A DNA stretch of 8,129 nucleotides from Flavobacteriales bacterium (GCA_027488055.1 JAIYCK010000364.1:1-8129); one strand, 5' to 3'. Counted from the stretch's first letter, positions 1-5,984 are shown. Notes: generated by a model from the sequence alone, not told the origin. Numbers and translations: made by a program.

Positions 1-105
1 AATCCCGAAGAACTCGAAATGGCGCTGCATACCCGTGCACAAAATTTGTTGGCTCAAAACGATATTGAGAGCGCTTGGAAAACATTGTTAGCGTTTAATA
101 ATTAG
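1..105 (+). CDS. C-terminal end of an unidentified protein (5' truncated)
   Basis: Frame 1 is open from the window edge through 34 codons to a TAG at 103-105. The visible tail is hydrophilic and probably helical, starting NPEELEMALH and ending TLLAFNN. Too little remains to assign a family. Its stop lies 9 nt before the ATG of the phosphatase gene on the same strand, so the two are probably co-transcribed. The helical, Ala/Leu/Gln-rich end would suit a helical-repeat protein or the C-terminal helix of an enzyme, but this is a guess. Confidence 0.6.
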   Translation, partial: NPEELEMALHTRAQNLLAQNDIESAWKTLLAFNN

Positions 106-114
106 AATTACAAT

Positions 115-597
115 ATGCGCAAAACATTATTTTTGGACCGCGATGGAGTGATCAATCACGACCCAGGGGACTACACCATGAGCGTGGAAGAATTTGTGCT
201 ATTGCCAACCACCATCCAAGCACTGAAGTCCGCAGCAGATAAAGGCTATCAGATCATTGTAATTACCAATCAAGGGGGCATCGCCAAAGGGCTTTACGAC
301 CACGCTGAGGTGCACCGCATGCACGCCAAACTTCAAGCAGCTTGTCGCGAAGCGGGTTGCGAGATCACTCATTTTTATTACTCCCCACATCACCCCGACT
401 TCAGCAAGTCACTTACACGCAAACCGAATGCTTTGTTGATGGAGCGAGCCATTGCGCGCTATCAAGTGGATACCGCGCAGAGTATCATGATTGGTGACAA
501 ATTACGAGACATTCAATGTGCAGCCGCAGTAGGTGTAAAAGGCATTCAAATTCCAACAAACGACGATTTAATTACGTATGTTAGCGCTTTGAATTAA
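115..597 (+). CDS. HAD-IIIA family phosphatase, GmhB-like (heptose bisphosphate phosphatase type)
   Basis: This 160-residue protein resembles D-glycero-D-manno-heptose-1,7-bisphosphate 7-phosphatase, a cytosolic enzyme that makes the ADP-heptose precursor for lipopolysaccharide. HAD motif I is LDRDGVIN (nucleophile D8, acid/base D10). Motif II is ITNQGG (T51), motif III the lysine of RKP (K103), and motif IV IGDKLRD (D128, D132). Length fits a cap-less HAD-IIIA enzyme. GmhB proteins normally bind zinc through a Cys-Pro-His-His loop and a later Cys-x-Cys just before RKP. Here the loop reads YYSPHHP (S90) and the later pair is S99 and T101, so all three cysteines are missing while the histidines remain. 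The fold and phosphatase chemistry look secure; the substrate is less so, and another sugar or nucleotide phosphate is possible. It lies 9 nt after the preceding stop and 7 nt before the next gene, consistent with an operon. No clear ribosome binding site is seen. Confidence 0.85.
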   Translation: MRKTLFLDRDGVINHDPGDYTMSVEEFVLLPTTIQALKSAADKGYQIIVITNQGGIAKGLYDHAEVHRMHAKLQAACREAGCEITHFYYSPHHPDFSKSLTRKPNALLMERAIARYQVDTAQSIMIGDKLRDIQCAAAVGVKGIQIPTNDDLITYVSALN

Positions 598-604
598 GGA
601 AGGA

Positions 605-1459
605 ATGAGTTACGTTTTTCATAGAGGCGAATACATCAACGAAAATCAGGCGATCATCGCAAAGGATAATCGTGCCTTTCGTTTTGGAGACGGCTTTTTC
701 GAGACGATTCGAGCCTACAATGGCCAACCTCTGTTTCTCGAGCATCATTTCTCACGTATCACCGATACCATCAAAGCTTTTAAATACAAACCGGCCGAGA
801 ATTTCAGTCTTGATTTGTTGCGCAACCAGATCACCGGCCTTTTGCAACGCAATGGTATCACTGCTGGCGGACGCATTCGGATTACCTTTTATCGCCGCGC
901 CATGGGTTTTTATTTGCCCAAAGGTGACGACTTGAGTTACCTTATCGAGGCAGAGGCGCTGATGGAAAACGATTTTCAAATGAGTCCTGCGGGCAAGACG
1001 GTGGATATTTTCGCTGACTTCAAAAAGGAGGTCAACAAACTATCTGGTTTCAAAACTTTGAATGCCCAATTGTATGTCATGTCAGCCCTCTATGCAAGAG
1101 ACAAGGGTTTCGATGAGGCACTGCTGCAAAACAGCAAGTTTTCAATTATAGAAGCGACCACTTCAAATATCTTCATCGTGAGCAATGGTGTACTCTACAC
1201 CCCTACCTTGGAAGATGGTTGCATCGCAGGAACCATGCGAATGAACGTCATCAACCTCGCGCTAGAAAACAAAATAAAAGTGTACGAATGCACCTTGAAT
1301 CCGCACAATCTGCTCAGTGCCGATGAAGTGTTTTTGACCAATGCTATTCGAGGTATTGAGTGGGTAGTCGCTTACAAAACCAAGCGCTATTTCAATGAAA
1401 TGTCGAAAAAATTGCTGGCCATTCTCAACGAATCAGCGGCACAATACGGCGCAAAATAA
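605..1459 (+). CDS. Aminotransferase class IV, probable 4-amino-4-deoxychorismate lyase (PabC-like)
   Basis: This is a 284-residue fold-type IV PLP enzyme. The N-terminal block RFGDGFFETIRAYNG (26-40) is typical of the family. The Schiff-base lysine is expected at K150 (GFKTLNAQ), the glutamate contacting the PLP pyridine nitrogen at E183 (EATTSNIF), and the cofactor phosphate-binding turn at GCIAGTMR (205-212). Length matches PabC, D-amino-acid and branched-chain aminotransferases. The GDGFFETIR start favours the PabC group, which converts aminodeoxychorismate to p-aminobenzoate for folate. folP and folD nearby agree weakly, but motifs alone cannot exclude a D-amino-acid or branched-chain aminotransferase. 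A purine-rich AAGGAAGG (596-603) overlaps the stop of the phosphatase gene and may act as ribosome binding site, though it sits very close to the ATG. This suggests translational coupling. The gene ends 9 nt from the convergent permease stop. Confidence 0.88.
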   Translation: MSYVFHRGEYINENQAIIAKDNRAFRFGDGFFETIRAYNGQPLFLEHHFSRITDTIKAFKYKPAENFSLDLLRNQITGLLQRNGITAGGRIRITFYRRAMGFYLPKGDDLSYLIEAEALMENDFQMSPAGKTVDIFADFKKEVNKLSGFKTLNAQLYVMSALYARDKGFDEALLQNSKFSIIEATTSNIFIVSNGVLYTPTLEDGCIAGTMRMNVINLALENKIKVYECTLNPHNLLSADEVFLTNAIRGIEWVVAYKTKRYFNEMSKKLLAILNESAAQYGAK

Positions 1460-1468
1460 ATTGGTGCA

Positions 1469-2713
1469 TTAATTCATCTTCACACGTGGATCGATCCATG
1501 CATAGAGCAAGTCGACCAAAAGACTGATAATCACAAAAGCAAACCCAATGGTAATTACTCCTCCCATCACCACGGGCAAGTCCCGCGATTCAATTGCATT
1601 GAACATTTGCTGACCCAGTCCCTTCCAGCCAAATACAAATTCCACAAAAACAGCACCTGCGAGCAAAGATGCAAACCAGCCGCTAACCGCTGTAATGACT
1701 GGGTTGAGCGCATTGCGCAAGCCATGTACCAATATCACACGGCGCTCTGACAAGCCTTTGGCGCGTGCCGTTCGAATAAAATCTTGTTGCAACACATCGA
1801 GGATTGAACTGCGTGTCAATTGTACAATCACACTAAGCGGACGCACCATCAGGGTGATCATGGGCAGAATCATATTTTTAACATCTAAGTACTCTCCTTC
1901 CCACACATTGACGGATGTCATGCTTCCCGTCATTTGAAGACCTGTGCCCGGCAAGTGCCAAAAATACCATTCGGGCGCACCCCACGTTGCCACCAATGCC
2001 GCTCCGACCAATCCCATCATCACACGTCCCCCATGCGTTGGTATGGTTTTACCCCATTTGGTCATGCTTACCGCCAGCCAAATCACAACAAACAGCAAGG
2101 GCAACCAAGGTATTTCGATCGCTTCACGCCAACGTATGGCCCCAAAATAGGCCACCAACATGGCCACAAAAAAAGATGGACCCGCCATGCCCAAAGCCGA
2201 GACCAACAGCATCAATTGATCATAAAACCCATCCTTATTCAATGCCGCGATCAAGCCCATTCCCAGACCAATGAACAGCGACAAAAGGATCGACGTGACT
2301 GCCAATAAAATGGTGCCCGGCATGACCTCACCCAGCAAGGTACTCACCGACTTATCGGACAGAAAGGACCGCTTGAGATAGGGCGATTTGAGATACAATG
2401 CCATGCCATTGGAAGGCCAGATTTTAGCTCCGTGATACACCTTGGGATCAAAATACAATCGATGTGTGCTATCAGAGGCATGATAGATTGCGATCGGTGA
2501 CAAGTCATTGAGATAGTAGAGATAGCGCTGCCCCAAAGGCAAATCAAGGTCTAATTTGCGCCGAATGTTCTGAACCATTTCTTCGCTGGCATTGTCGCCC
2601 ACCAAACTGCGCACGGGGTCACCTGGAGTAAGGTTGAATAGAAAAAACACCACTGTGACCACTCCGATCAAGACAGTAATGCCGTACCCTATTTTGCCAA
2701 GCAGCCAACGCAT
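1469..2713 (-). CDS. ABC transporter permease, DppB/OppB (peptide/nickel) type
   Basis: This 414-residue inner-membrane protein forms half of the channel of a binding-protein-dependent importer for peptides or similar solutes. TM1 is about 9-28, followed by the family signature FNLTPGDPVRSLVG (26-39). A periplasmic segment runs to about 125, then helices at about 131-158 and 165-190. The cytoplasmic EAA loop that docks on the ATPase is DFIRTARAKGLSERRV (311-326), followed by LRNALNPVIT (332-341). The end is the usual YAWIDPRVKMN. Typical DppB/OppB permeases are near 300-340 residues. Two stretches appear extra: a polar segment around 75-120, and about 60 residues at 195-255 holding two further hydrophobic stretches (203-218, 230-246). 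No ATPase, second permease or binding-protein gene is visible nearby, so its partners must be elsewhere, as is common in Bacteroidetes. It lies 51 nt downstream of DUF1599 on the same strand and is probably co-transcribed with it. Confidence 0.92.
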   Translation of the reverse strand: MRWLLGKIGYGITVLIGVVTVVFFLFNLTPGDPVRSLVGDNASEEMVQNIRRKLDLDLPLGQRYLYYLNDLSPIAIYHASDSTHRLYFDPKVYHGAKIWPSNGMALYLKSPYLKRSFLSDKSVSTLLGEVMPGTILLAVTSILLSLFIGLGMGLIAALNKDGFYDQLMLLVSALGMAGPSFFVAMLVAYFGAIRWREAIEIPWLPLLFVVIWLAVSMTKWGKTIPTHGGRVMMGLVGAALVATWGAPEWYFWHLPGTGLQMTGSMTSVNVWEGEYLDVKNMILPMITLMVRPLSVIVQLTRSSILDVLQQDFIRTARAKGLSERRVILVHGLRNALNPVITAVSGWFASLLAGAVFVEFVFGWKGLGQQMFNAIESRDLPVVMGGVITIGFAFVIISLLVDLLYAWIDPRVKMN

Positions 2714-2764
2714 GTTACAAATGAAATGAAAGTAAACAAGCGATTGAGTTCGCTGGCTGAAGAG

Positions 2765-3322
2765 TTATTCACCATGAATTGATGGCGCCTCGCTCAACTG
2801 AATTAGAGCAAACACAGCATAATTCAGTATGTCTCGATATCCGCTATCGATACCTTCGCTGACAATGGTTTGACCGCTGTTGTCTTCAATTTGTTTGATG
2901 CGCAACAACTTCATCAAAATAAGATCTGTAAAAGATGAAACGCGCATATCGCGCCATGCCTCTCCATAATCGTGATTCTTATTCATCATCAGATTTTTGG
3001 TAATCTTGATTTCTGCATCATAGTGTGCCAACGCCTTTTGATCATCCCAATCCAAGTCCTCGGTGCTACCGCATTGTAATTGGATGAGCGCCATAATCGA
3101 GTAATTGATGAGACCTACAAATTCATCGTGAACACCTTCGCCCACCTTTGAAAATCCATTTTGCTCCAAGGTACGAATGCGCTGCGCCTTGATGAAAAGC
3201 TGATCAGTGAGGCTCGTGGTGCGCAAGATGCGCCATGCAGTGCCATAGTCTTTGGTCTTTTTGCCAAATAAATTTCTGCAATCTTCAATGATGCGGTCGA
3301 ATTGTTGGGAAGTATCTTTCAA
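2765..3322 (-). CDS. DUF1599 domain protein with two tandem copies of the domain
   Basis: This 185-residue predicted soluble, all-helical protein belongs to the DUF1599 family (I recall it being called a nucleotide-modification-associated domain). No reaction is established to my knowledge. The sequence is an internal duplication. KDYGTAW at 24-30 matches HDYGEAW at 117-123. LTDQ (38-41) matches FTDL (131-134). R48 and E53 match R141 and E146. EG at 62-63 matches 156-157, NY at 73-74 matches 167-168, and ALIQL at 78-82 matches 172-176. The offset is 93-94 residues throughout. The repeated Asp/Glu positions on helices recall all-alpha NTP pyrophosphatases such as MazG, but that is inference. 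The only plausible start is TTG: an in-frame stop lies seven codons upstream, there is no upstream ATG, and the first in-frame Met is at residue 77, inside the first repeat. DUF1599 lying divergent from folP is a familiar Bacteroidetes arrangement. The permease gene follows after 51 nt. Confidence 0.9.
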   Translation of the reverse strand: MKDTSQQFDRIIEDCRNLFGKKTKDYGTAWRILRTTSLTDQLFIKAQRIRTLEQNGFSKVGEGVHDEFVGLINYSIMALIQLQCGSTEDLDWDDQKALAHYDAEIKITKNLMMNKNHDYGEAWRDMRVSSFTDLILMKLLRIKQIEDNSGQTIVSEGIDSGYRDILNYAVFALIQLSEAPSIHGE

Positions 3323-3378
3323 TGCGTGGAGTCGGTTGAATTAGTCGCTGTAAAATTGCAGCACATGACGCGTGTAGC

Positions 3379-3409
3379 CAAATAAAGCACGAAGAATGTT
3401 GCCAACAAA
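3379..3409 (-). promoter_or_regulatory. Possible Bacteroidetes-type promoter for DUF1599-permease
   Basis: Read on the - strand, TTTG (3409-3406) is followed after 19 nt by TTTATTTG (3386-3379). The Bacteroidetes consensus is a -33 TTTG or TTG and a -7 TAnnTTTG, about 19-21 nt apart, so there is one mismatch. Transcription would start near 3372, giving a leader of about 50 nt before the TTG start at 3322. The -33 element would overlap the first base of the folP start codon, which is tight for a divergent pair. No good match was found for folP itself. Confidence 0.33.
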
Positions 3410-4251
3410 TGAACAATCTGCTGCCTCAACCCCATGTGCTTCAAGTCAAAGGCCGCTTATGGTCGTTGGAGCACCCTCAAATTATGGGCATTCTCAATGT
3501 GACCGACGACAGTTTTTACGCGGCCAGTCGCATTTCCGCCGATCAATGGGTCGAGCGTGCCTCCAAAATGATGGAGTCCGGTGCTGCGGTGCTTGACATT
3601 GGCGGTCAAAGCACACGCCCGGGTTCAGAACGTATCGGTTGTGGAGAAGAATTGGATCGGGTGCTGCCTTGTGTTGCTGCCATTTCAGATGCCTTCCCCC
3701 ACGCACTGATTAGTATTGACACCTACTACGGTCAAGTAGCCACAGCCGCCGTGCAAGCCGGAGCCTGTATGATCAATGACATCAGCGCAGGTCAACTCGA
3801 CCCCACCATGTGGACCGCCGCTGCGCAATGCCAAGTGCCCTATGTCTTGATGCACATGCAAGGAGAACCTGGTCATATGCAATTGCAACCGCATTATGAA
3901 CATATTACTCAGGAGGTTTTTCGTTTTTTGTCTGAAAAAATTGTTGCACTGCGCAGCCTTGGTGTCAAAGATATTTTGGTCGATCCGGGGTTTGGATTTG
4001 GCAAAAAAATGGAGCACAACTATCAATTGATGCGGGAGCTTGCTGTTTTCAAAGCCTTGGATGCGCCTTTGATGGTAGGTGTCAGTCGCAAAAAAATGAT
4101 CCAAAACCTTACAGGCACCGATGCCAATCACGCCCTCAACGGCACCACCGCTATGCACATGATGGCCTTGGTGAACGGAGCCAACGTCTTGCGTGTGCAC
4201 GATGTGCAAGAAGCTGCAGAGGCCATCAAAGTATTCGAAGCCGTCATTTGA
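3409..4251 (+). CDS. folP: Dihydropteroate synthase
   Basis: This 280-residue cytosolic TIM-barrel enzyme condenses 6-hydroxymethyl-7,8-dihydropterin diphosphate with p-aminobenzoate to give 7,8-dihydropteroate. It is the sulfonamide target. Blocks visible in order: IMGILNVTDDSF (25-36), DIGGQSTRPGS (63-73), ISIDTYYGQVA (101-111), MINDISAG (121-128), the MHMQG strand (148-152), DPGFGFGK (192-199), GVSRKKMI (224-231), NGTTAMH (244-250) and RVHDV (262-266). The pterin- and phosphate-binding Asp, Asn, Lys and Arg/His positions are retained. Departures from the common sequence are D33 where NVTPDSF has proline, and Q67 where many enzymes have glutamate in GGESTRPG. The usual sulfonamide-resistance positions look wild type (F36, P71). 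The ATG at 3409 fits the family's usual N-terminus; an upstream ATG at 3396 is out of frame. The gene stands alone and converges on the small lipoprotein gene. Confidence 0.97.
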   Translation: MNNLLPQPHVLQVKGRLWSLEHPQIMGILNVTDDSFYAASRISADQWVERASKMMESGAAVLDIGGQSTRPGSERIGCGEELDRVLPCVAAISDAFPHALISIDTYYGQVATAAVQAGACMINDISAGQLDPTMWTAAAQCQVPYVLMHMQGEPGHMQLQPHYEHITQEVFRFLSEKIVALRSLGVKDILVDPGFGFGKKMEHNYQLMRELAVFKALDAPLMVGVSRKKMIQNLTGTDANHALNGTTAMHMMALVNGANVLRVHDVQEAAEAIKVFEAVI

Positions 4252-4260
4252 TCCCCAAAA

Positions 4261-4292
4261 ACAAAAAAAGGCTTACCTGATCGGTAAGCCTC
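4261..4292 (-). terminator. Rho-independent terminator of the small lipoprotein gene
   Basis: AGGCTTACC (4269-4277) and GGTAAGCCT (4283-4291) form a perfect 9-bp stem with a 5-nt loop. The A run at 4263-4269 becomes a U tract when read on the - strand, so it acts mainly on the leftward transcript from 4474. Rightward there is no U run directly after the stem, but the hairpin begins only 17 nt after the folP stop and may also slow that transcript. Confidence 0.85.
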
Positions 4293-4318
4293 CATGAATG
4301 TGTTTTGGTGGAGATGTA

Positions 4319-4474
4319 TTACTTTACCTCTTCCACTTGCACTTGGTCGTATGCAGCGCATGAACCGTGGCCAGTAGAACAAGAGTTGAATAATACGCCC
4401 AGTGTCAAAAGTCCAAGAAATACGATGATCAATCTCTGAAGCACCGCATGTTTCCAATCGTGTGATGTTTGCAT
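4319..4474 (-). CDS. Small lipoprotein (51 aa), Bacteroidetes type
   Basis: A complete ATG-to-TAA frame encodes 51 residues. It has a short charged start (MQTSHDWKH, then R14), a hydrophobic stretch of about residues 15-29, and a lipobox-like VLFNSC ending at C32. After lipid attachment only about 20 residues would remain: CSTGHGSC, AAYD and an acidic tail QVQVEEVK. Very short lipoproteins with a Ser/Thr-Gly linker and a conserved Cys-x-Ala-Tyr near the end are frequent in Bacteroidetes; their function is unknown. Placement in the inner or outer membrane cannot be read from the sequence. Support for a real gene is a strong terminator 28 nt past the stop on the same strand and a plausible upstream promoter. 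The Asn at the -2 lipobox position is unusual, so a membrane peptide that is not lipidated is an alternative. Confidence 0.72.
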   Translation of the reverse strand: MQTSHDWKHAVLQRLIIVFLGLLTLGVLFNSCSTGHGSCAAYDQVQVEEVK

Positions 4475-4505
4475 AACTTGTTAGGTTTTGTTTAGGTAAA
4501 CTATT

Positions 4506-4534
4506 TAAAGTTACTTCCTCTTACGGCAAGACAA
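4506..4534 (-). promoter_or_regulatory. Possible promoter of the small lipoprotein gene
   Basis: On the - strand TTG (4534-4532) is followed after 18 nt by TAACTTTA (4513-4506), one base from the Bacteroidetes -7 consensus TAnnTTTG. The predicted transcript would start near 4500, about 25 nt before the ATG at 4474. Position and direction fit, but the motif is short and the match imperfect. Confidence 0.35.
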
Positions 4535-4666
4535 CTCCAAGAGTTACATTCGACGTGATTATTTTTTTTATGTTCCAATGCCTCGTATATGGCAACCTAT
4601 ACAATAACTCAAAATGATTGGAAAATATTGCGCAACAACTCTCATGAATTTCTTAAACAATAGCAT
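4535..4666. other. Intergenic stretch with no recognisable gene
   Basis: This AT-rich segment lies between the lipoprotein promoter region and the next terminator. It contains only very short reading frames: 15 codons on the + strand and 25 on the - strand. Neither has a ribosome binding site or a resemblance I recognise. A T run at 4560-4569 has no hairpin beside it. I see no RNA gene or repeat here. Confidence 0.5.
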
Positions 4667-4694
4667 AAAAAAAGCCGTGATTTTGGATCACGGC
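4667..4694 (-). terminator. Rho-independent terminator for a leftward transcript
   Basis: GCCGTGAT (4674-4681) and ATCACGGC (4687-4694) form a perfect 8-bp GC-rich stem with a 5-nt loop. Seven A residues at 4667-4673 give a U tract on the - strand. The rightward side (CCTTCTTATT) is a weaker tail, so it may work in both directions. The nearest annotated leftward gene is folD, whose stop is about 235 nt away. The terminator therefore ends either a long folD 3' UTR or a separate RNA from the intervening region. Confidence 0.82.
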
Positions 4695-4734
4695 CTTCTT
4701 ATTGGTTAAATCTATAGAATTTGAAACAAAGTTT

Positions 4735-4917
4735 GCTGACTCAGTCGAGCGCACTCAAGGTTTCATCACAAGCCATAATGAGCTAATGCTCACTAGTACA
4801 ATCATCCATTTTCGGAGGGTGATGAAAGAGATACGTTCTGTGTACATGACATTTGGTATTTGGTTTCAAACGTGTGGCTTACAGGCTTCGACGTTTTGAT
4901 TTTCTACCTCAGTCAGC
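4735..4917 (-). ncRNA. Candidate structured RNA, or structured 3' UTR of folD
   Basis: The gap between the folD stop and the terminator at 4667-4694 has no convincing protein frame but holds nested inverted repeats. GCTGACT (4735-4741) complements AGTCAGC (4911-4917), enclosing 183 nt. TTTCATCAC (4761-4769) complements GTGATGAAA (4819-4827), and within that loop TGAGC TAAT GCTCA (4779-4792) can form a small hairpin. AACGT and ACGTT around 4870-4895 could form another. Orientation is inferred from the U tract of the terminator. Length and a closing end-to-end stem are loosely like a 6S RNA, but I do not recognise a family signature and found no good leftward promoter at the 5' edge. The 7-bp stem alone could be chance; the 9-bp stem is less likely to be. 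A plain folD 3' UTR remains the main alternative. Confidence 0.25.
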
Positions 4918-4928
4918 TACAAATTGTT

Positions 4929-5816
4929 TCAGTTTTTCGGGATAAAATTGTTTTTTGCAGCCAAAAGCGTGTTTGAAAGCAACGAAACAATAGTCATTGG
5001 ACCAACACCACCTGGCACTGGAGTGATAAAAGAACATTTAGGTGCAACTTCATCAAAGGCCACATCACCGCACAGACGAAAGCCTGTTTTCTTAGAGTTA
5101 TCAGGCACACGTATGATACCCACATCAATTACCACAGCACCTTCCTTTACCATGTCGGCCTTTACAAATTCAGGTTGACCGATAGCCGCGATGAGAATAT
5201 CCGCTTGCCTACATAAATCCGCAACACCATGCGACTTGCTGTGAACGACGGTCACCGTACAATTGCCTGGTTGCGCATTGCGTTGCATGAGTAGATTCAT
5301 GGGCATGCCCACGATATGAGACCTACCCAAAATCACACAATGTTTGCCAGTGGTAGGGATATTATACCTTTCTAACAAAGTCACGATTCCAGCGGGTGTG
5401 GCGGGTAAAAAACAAGGCAATTGAAGGGCCATACGCCCGATATTTTCTGGATGAAAACCATCGACATCCTTTTTGGGATTGACCGCTTGCAAGATTTTCT
5501 TATCATCGATGTGCGCAGGCAAAGGCAGTTGTATGATATAGCCATCGATCTCTGAATCGTTGTTCATTGTATGCACGATGTCCAGCAGCTCTTGTTCAGT
5601 GCAATTGCTTGACTTGTGGACCAATGTGGATGTGAAACCAACTTCTTCGCAGGCTTTAACCTTGGCGCCTACGTAGGTCATACTTGCTCCATTCTCGCCC
5701 ACCAAAATGGCAGCCAAATGAGGTCGCTTACCATTTTGCTCAACCATTGAGGCCACTTCTTGTGCTATTTCCCCTTTGATGGTGCGCGCTGTGAGATTGC
5801 CGTCAAGTATTTGCAT
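4929..5816 (-). CDS. folD: Bifunctional methylenetetrahydrofolate dehydrogenase / methenyltetrahydrofolate cyclohydrolase
   Basis: This 295-residue cytosolic enzyme oxidises 5,10-methylene-THF to 5,10-methenyl-THF with NAD(P) and hydrolyses that to 10-formyl-THF, supplying one-carbon units for purines and formylmethionine. The catalytic helix is TYVGAKVKACEEVG with Y48 and K52. Also visible are IIQLPLPAHI (94-103), KDVDGFHPENIGR (116-128, D119), PATPAGIV (139-146), the dinucleotide-binding turn LGRSHIVGMP (163-172) and the C-terminal PVPGGVGPMT (266-275). Length is normal for the family. The frame stays open upstream to an ATG at 5957, adding 47 residues with no family resemblance. I start at 5816 because MQILDGN is the usual FolD N-terminus. 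The gene is divergent from the amylase, with 217 bp between the starts and no clear leftward promoter match there. A terminator lies about 235 nt downstream. Confidence 0.96.
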   Translation of the reverse strand: MQILDGNLTARTIKGEIAQEVASMVEQNGKRPHLAAILVGENGASMTYVGAKVKACEEVGFTSTLVHKSSNCTEQELLDIVHTMNNDSEIDGYIIQLPLPAHIDDKKILQAVNPKKDVDGFHPENIGRMALQLPCFLPATPAGIVTLLERYNIPTTGKHCVILGRSHIVGMPMNLLMQRNAQPGNCTVTVVHSKSHGVADLCRQADILIAAIGQPEFVKADMVKEGAVVIDVGIIRVPDNSKKTGFRLCGDVAFDEVAPKCSFITPVPGGVGPMTIVSLLSNTLLAAKNNFIPKN

Positions 5817-5984
5817 TTTGACACTAAAGTTGATTTGATGCGCAATATGGCAGCGAATGCACAGGTAGAAAAACAATTTTCTCAAAATTCCATGAACAAC
5901 CATTGCATTCTTATGCCTCCCGGAAGGGAGTTTAGGGTGGTTATCGGTATATTGCAAGGGCTTTTTTAGCTTATAAAAAATTAC

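Noticed and set aside
1915..2308. Three overlapping + strand frames of 68-124 codons within the permease gene
   Set aside because: They lie opposite a well-supported permease coding region and have His/Pro/Arg-rich content typical of antisense shadows.
605..4251. A single folate biosynthesis operon
   Set aside because: The PabC-like gene, folP and folD lie in different transcription units and orientations with unrelated genes between them, so only loose proximity can be claimed.
4128..4457. 109-codon - strand frame overlapping the folP end and the lipoprotein gene
   Set aside because: It runs through the terminator hairpin and the conserved end of folP. The 51-residue frame in a different phase has the lipoprotein features instead.
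4571..4648. 25-residue - strand frame (MRVVAQYF...) containing a CIGCH haem-like motif
   Set aside because: It is too short for a cytochrome and has no supporting ribosome binding site; one CxxCH in a 25-residue frame is readily a coincidence.
4702..4899. 65-codon + strand frame starting at TTG
   Set aside because: It has no ATG start, no ribosome binding site and no recognisable similarity, and it directly follows the terminator hairpin. It is probably a chance open frame.
5917..5930. CTCCC-GGAA-GGGAG hairpin in the folD-amylase intergenic region
   Set aside because: The stem is only 5 bp, no U tract follows on either strand, and it does not sit at a gene end, so it is not called a terminator or operator.
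5817..5957. 47-codon in-frame N-terminal extension of FolD to an upstream ATG
   Set aside because: FolD proteins start at MQILDGN-like sequences, the extra residues show no targeting signal or family similarity, and the start at 5816 gives the normal length of 295 residues.
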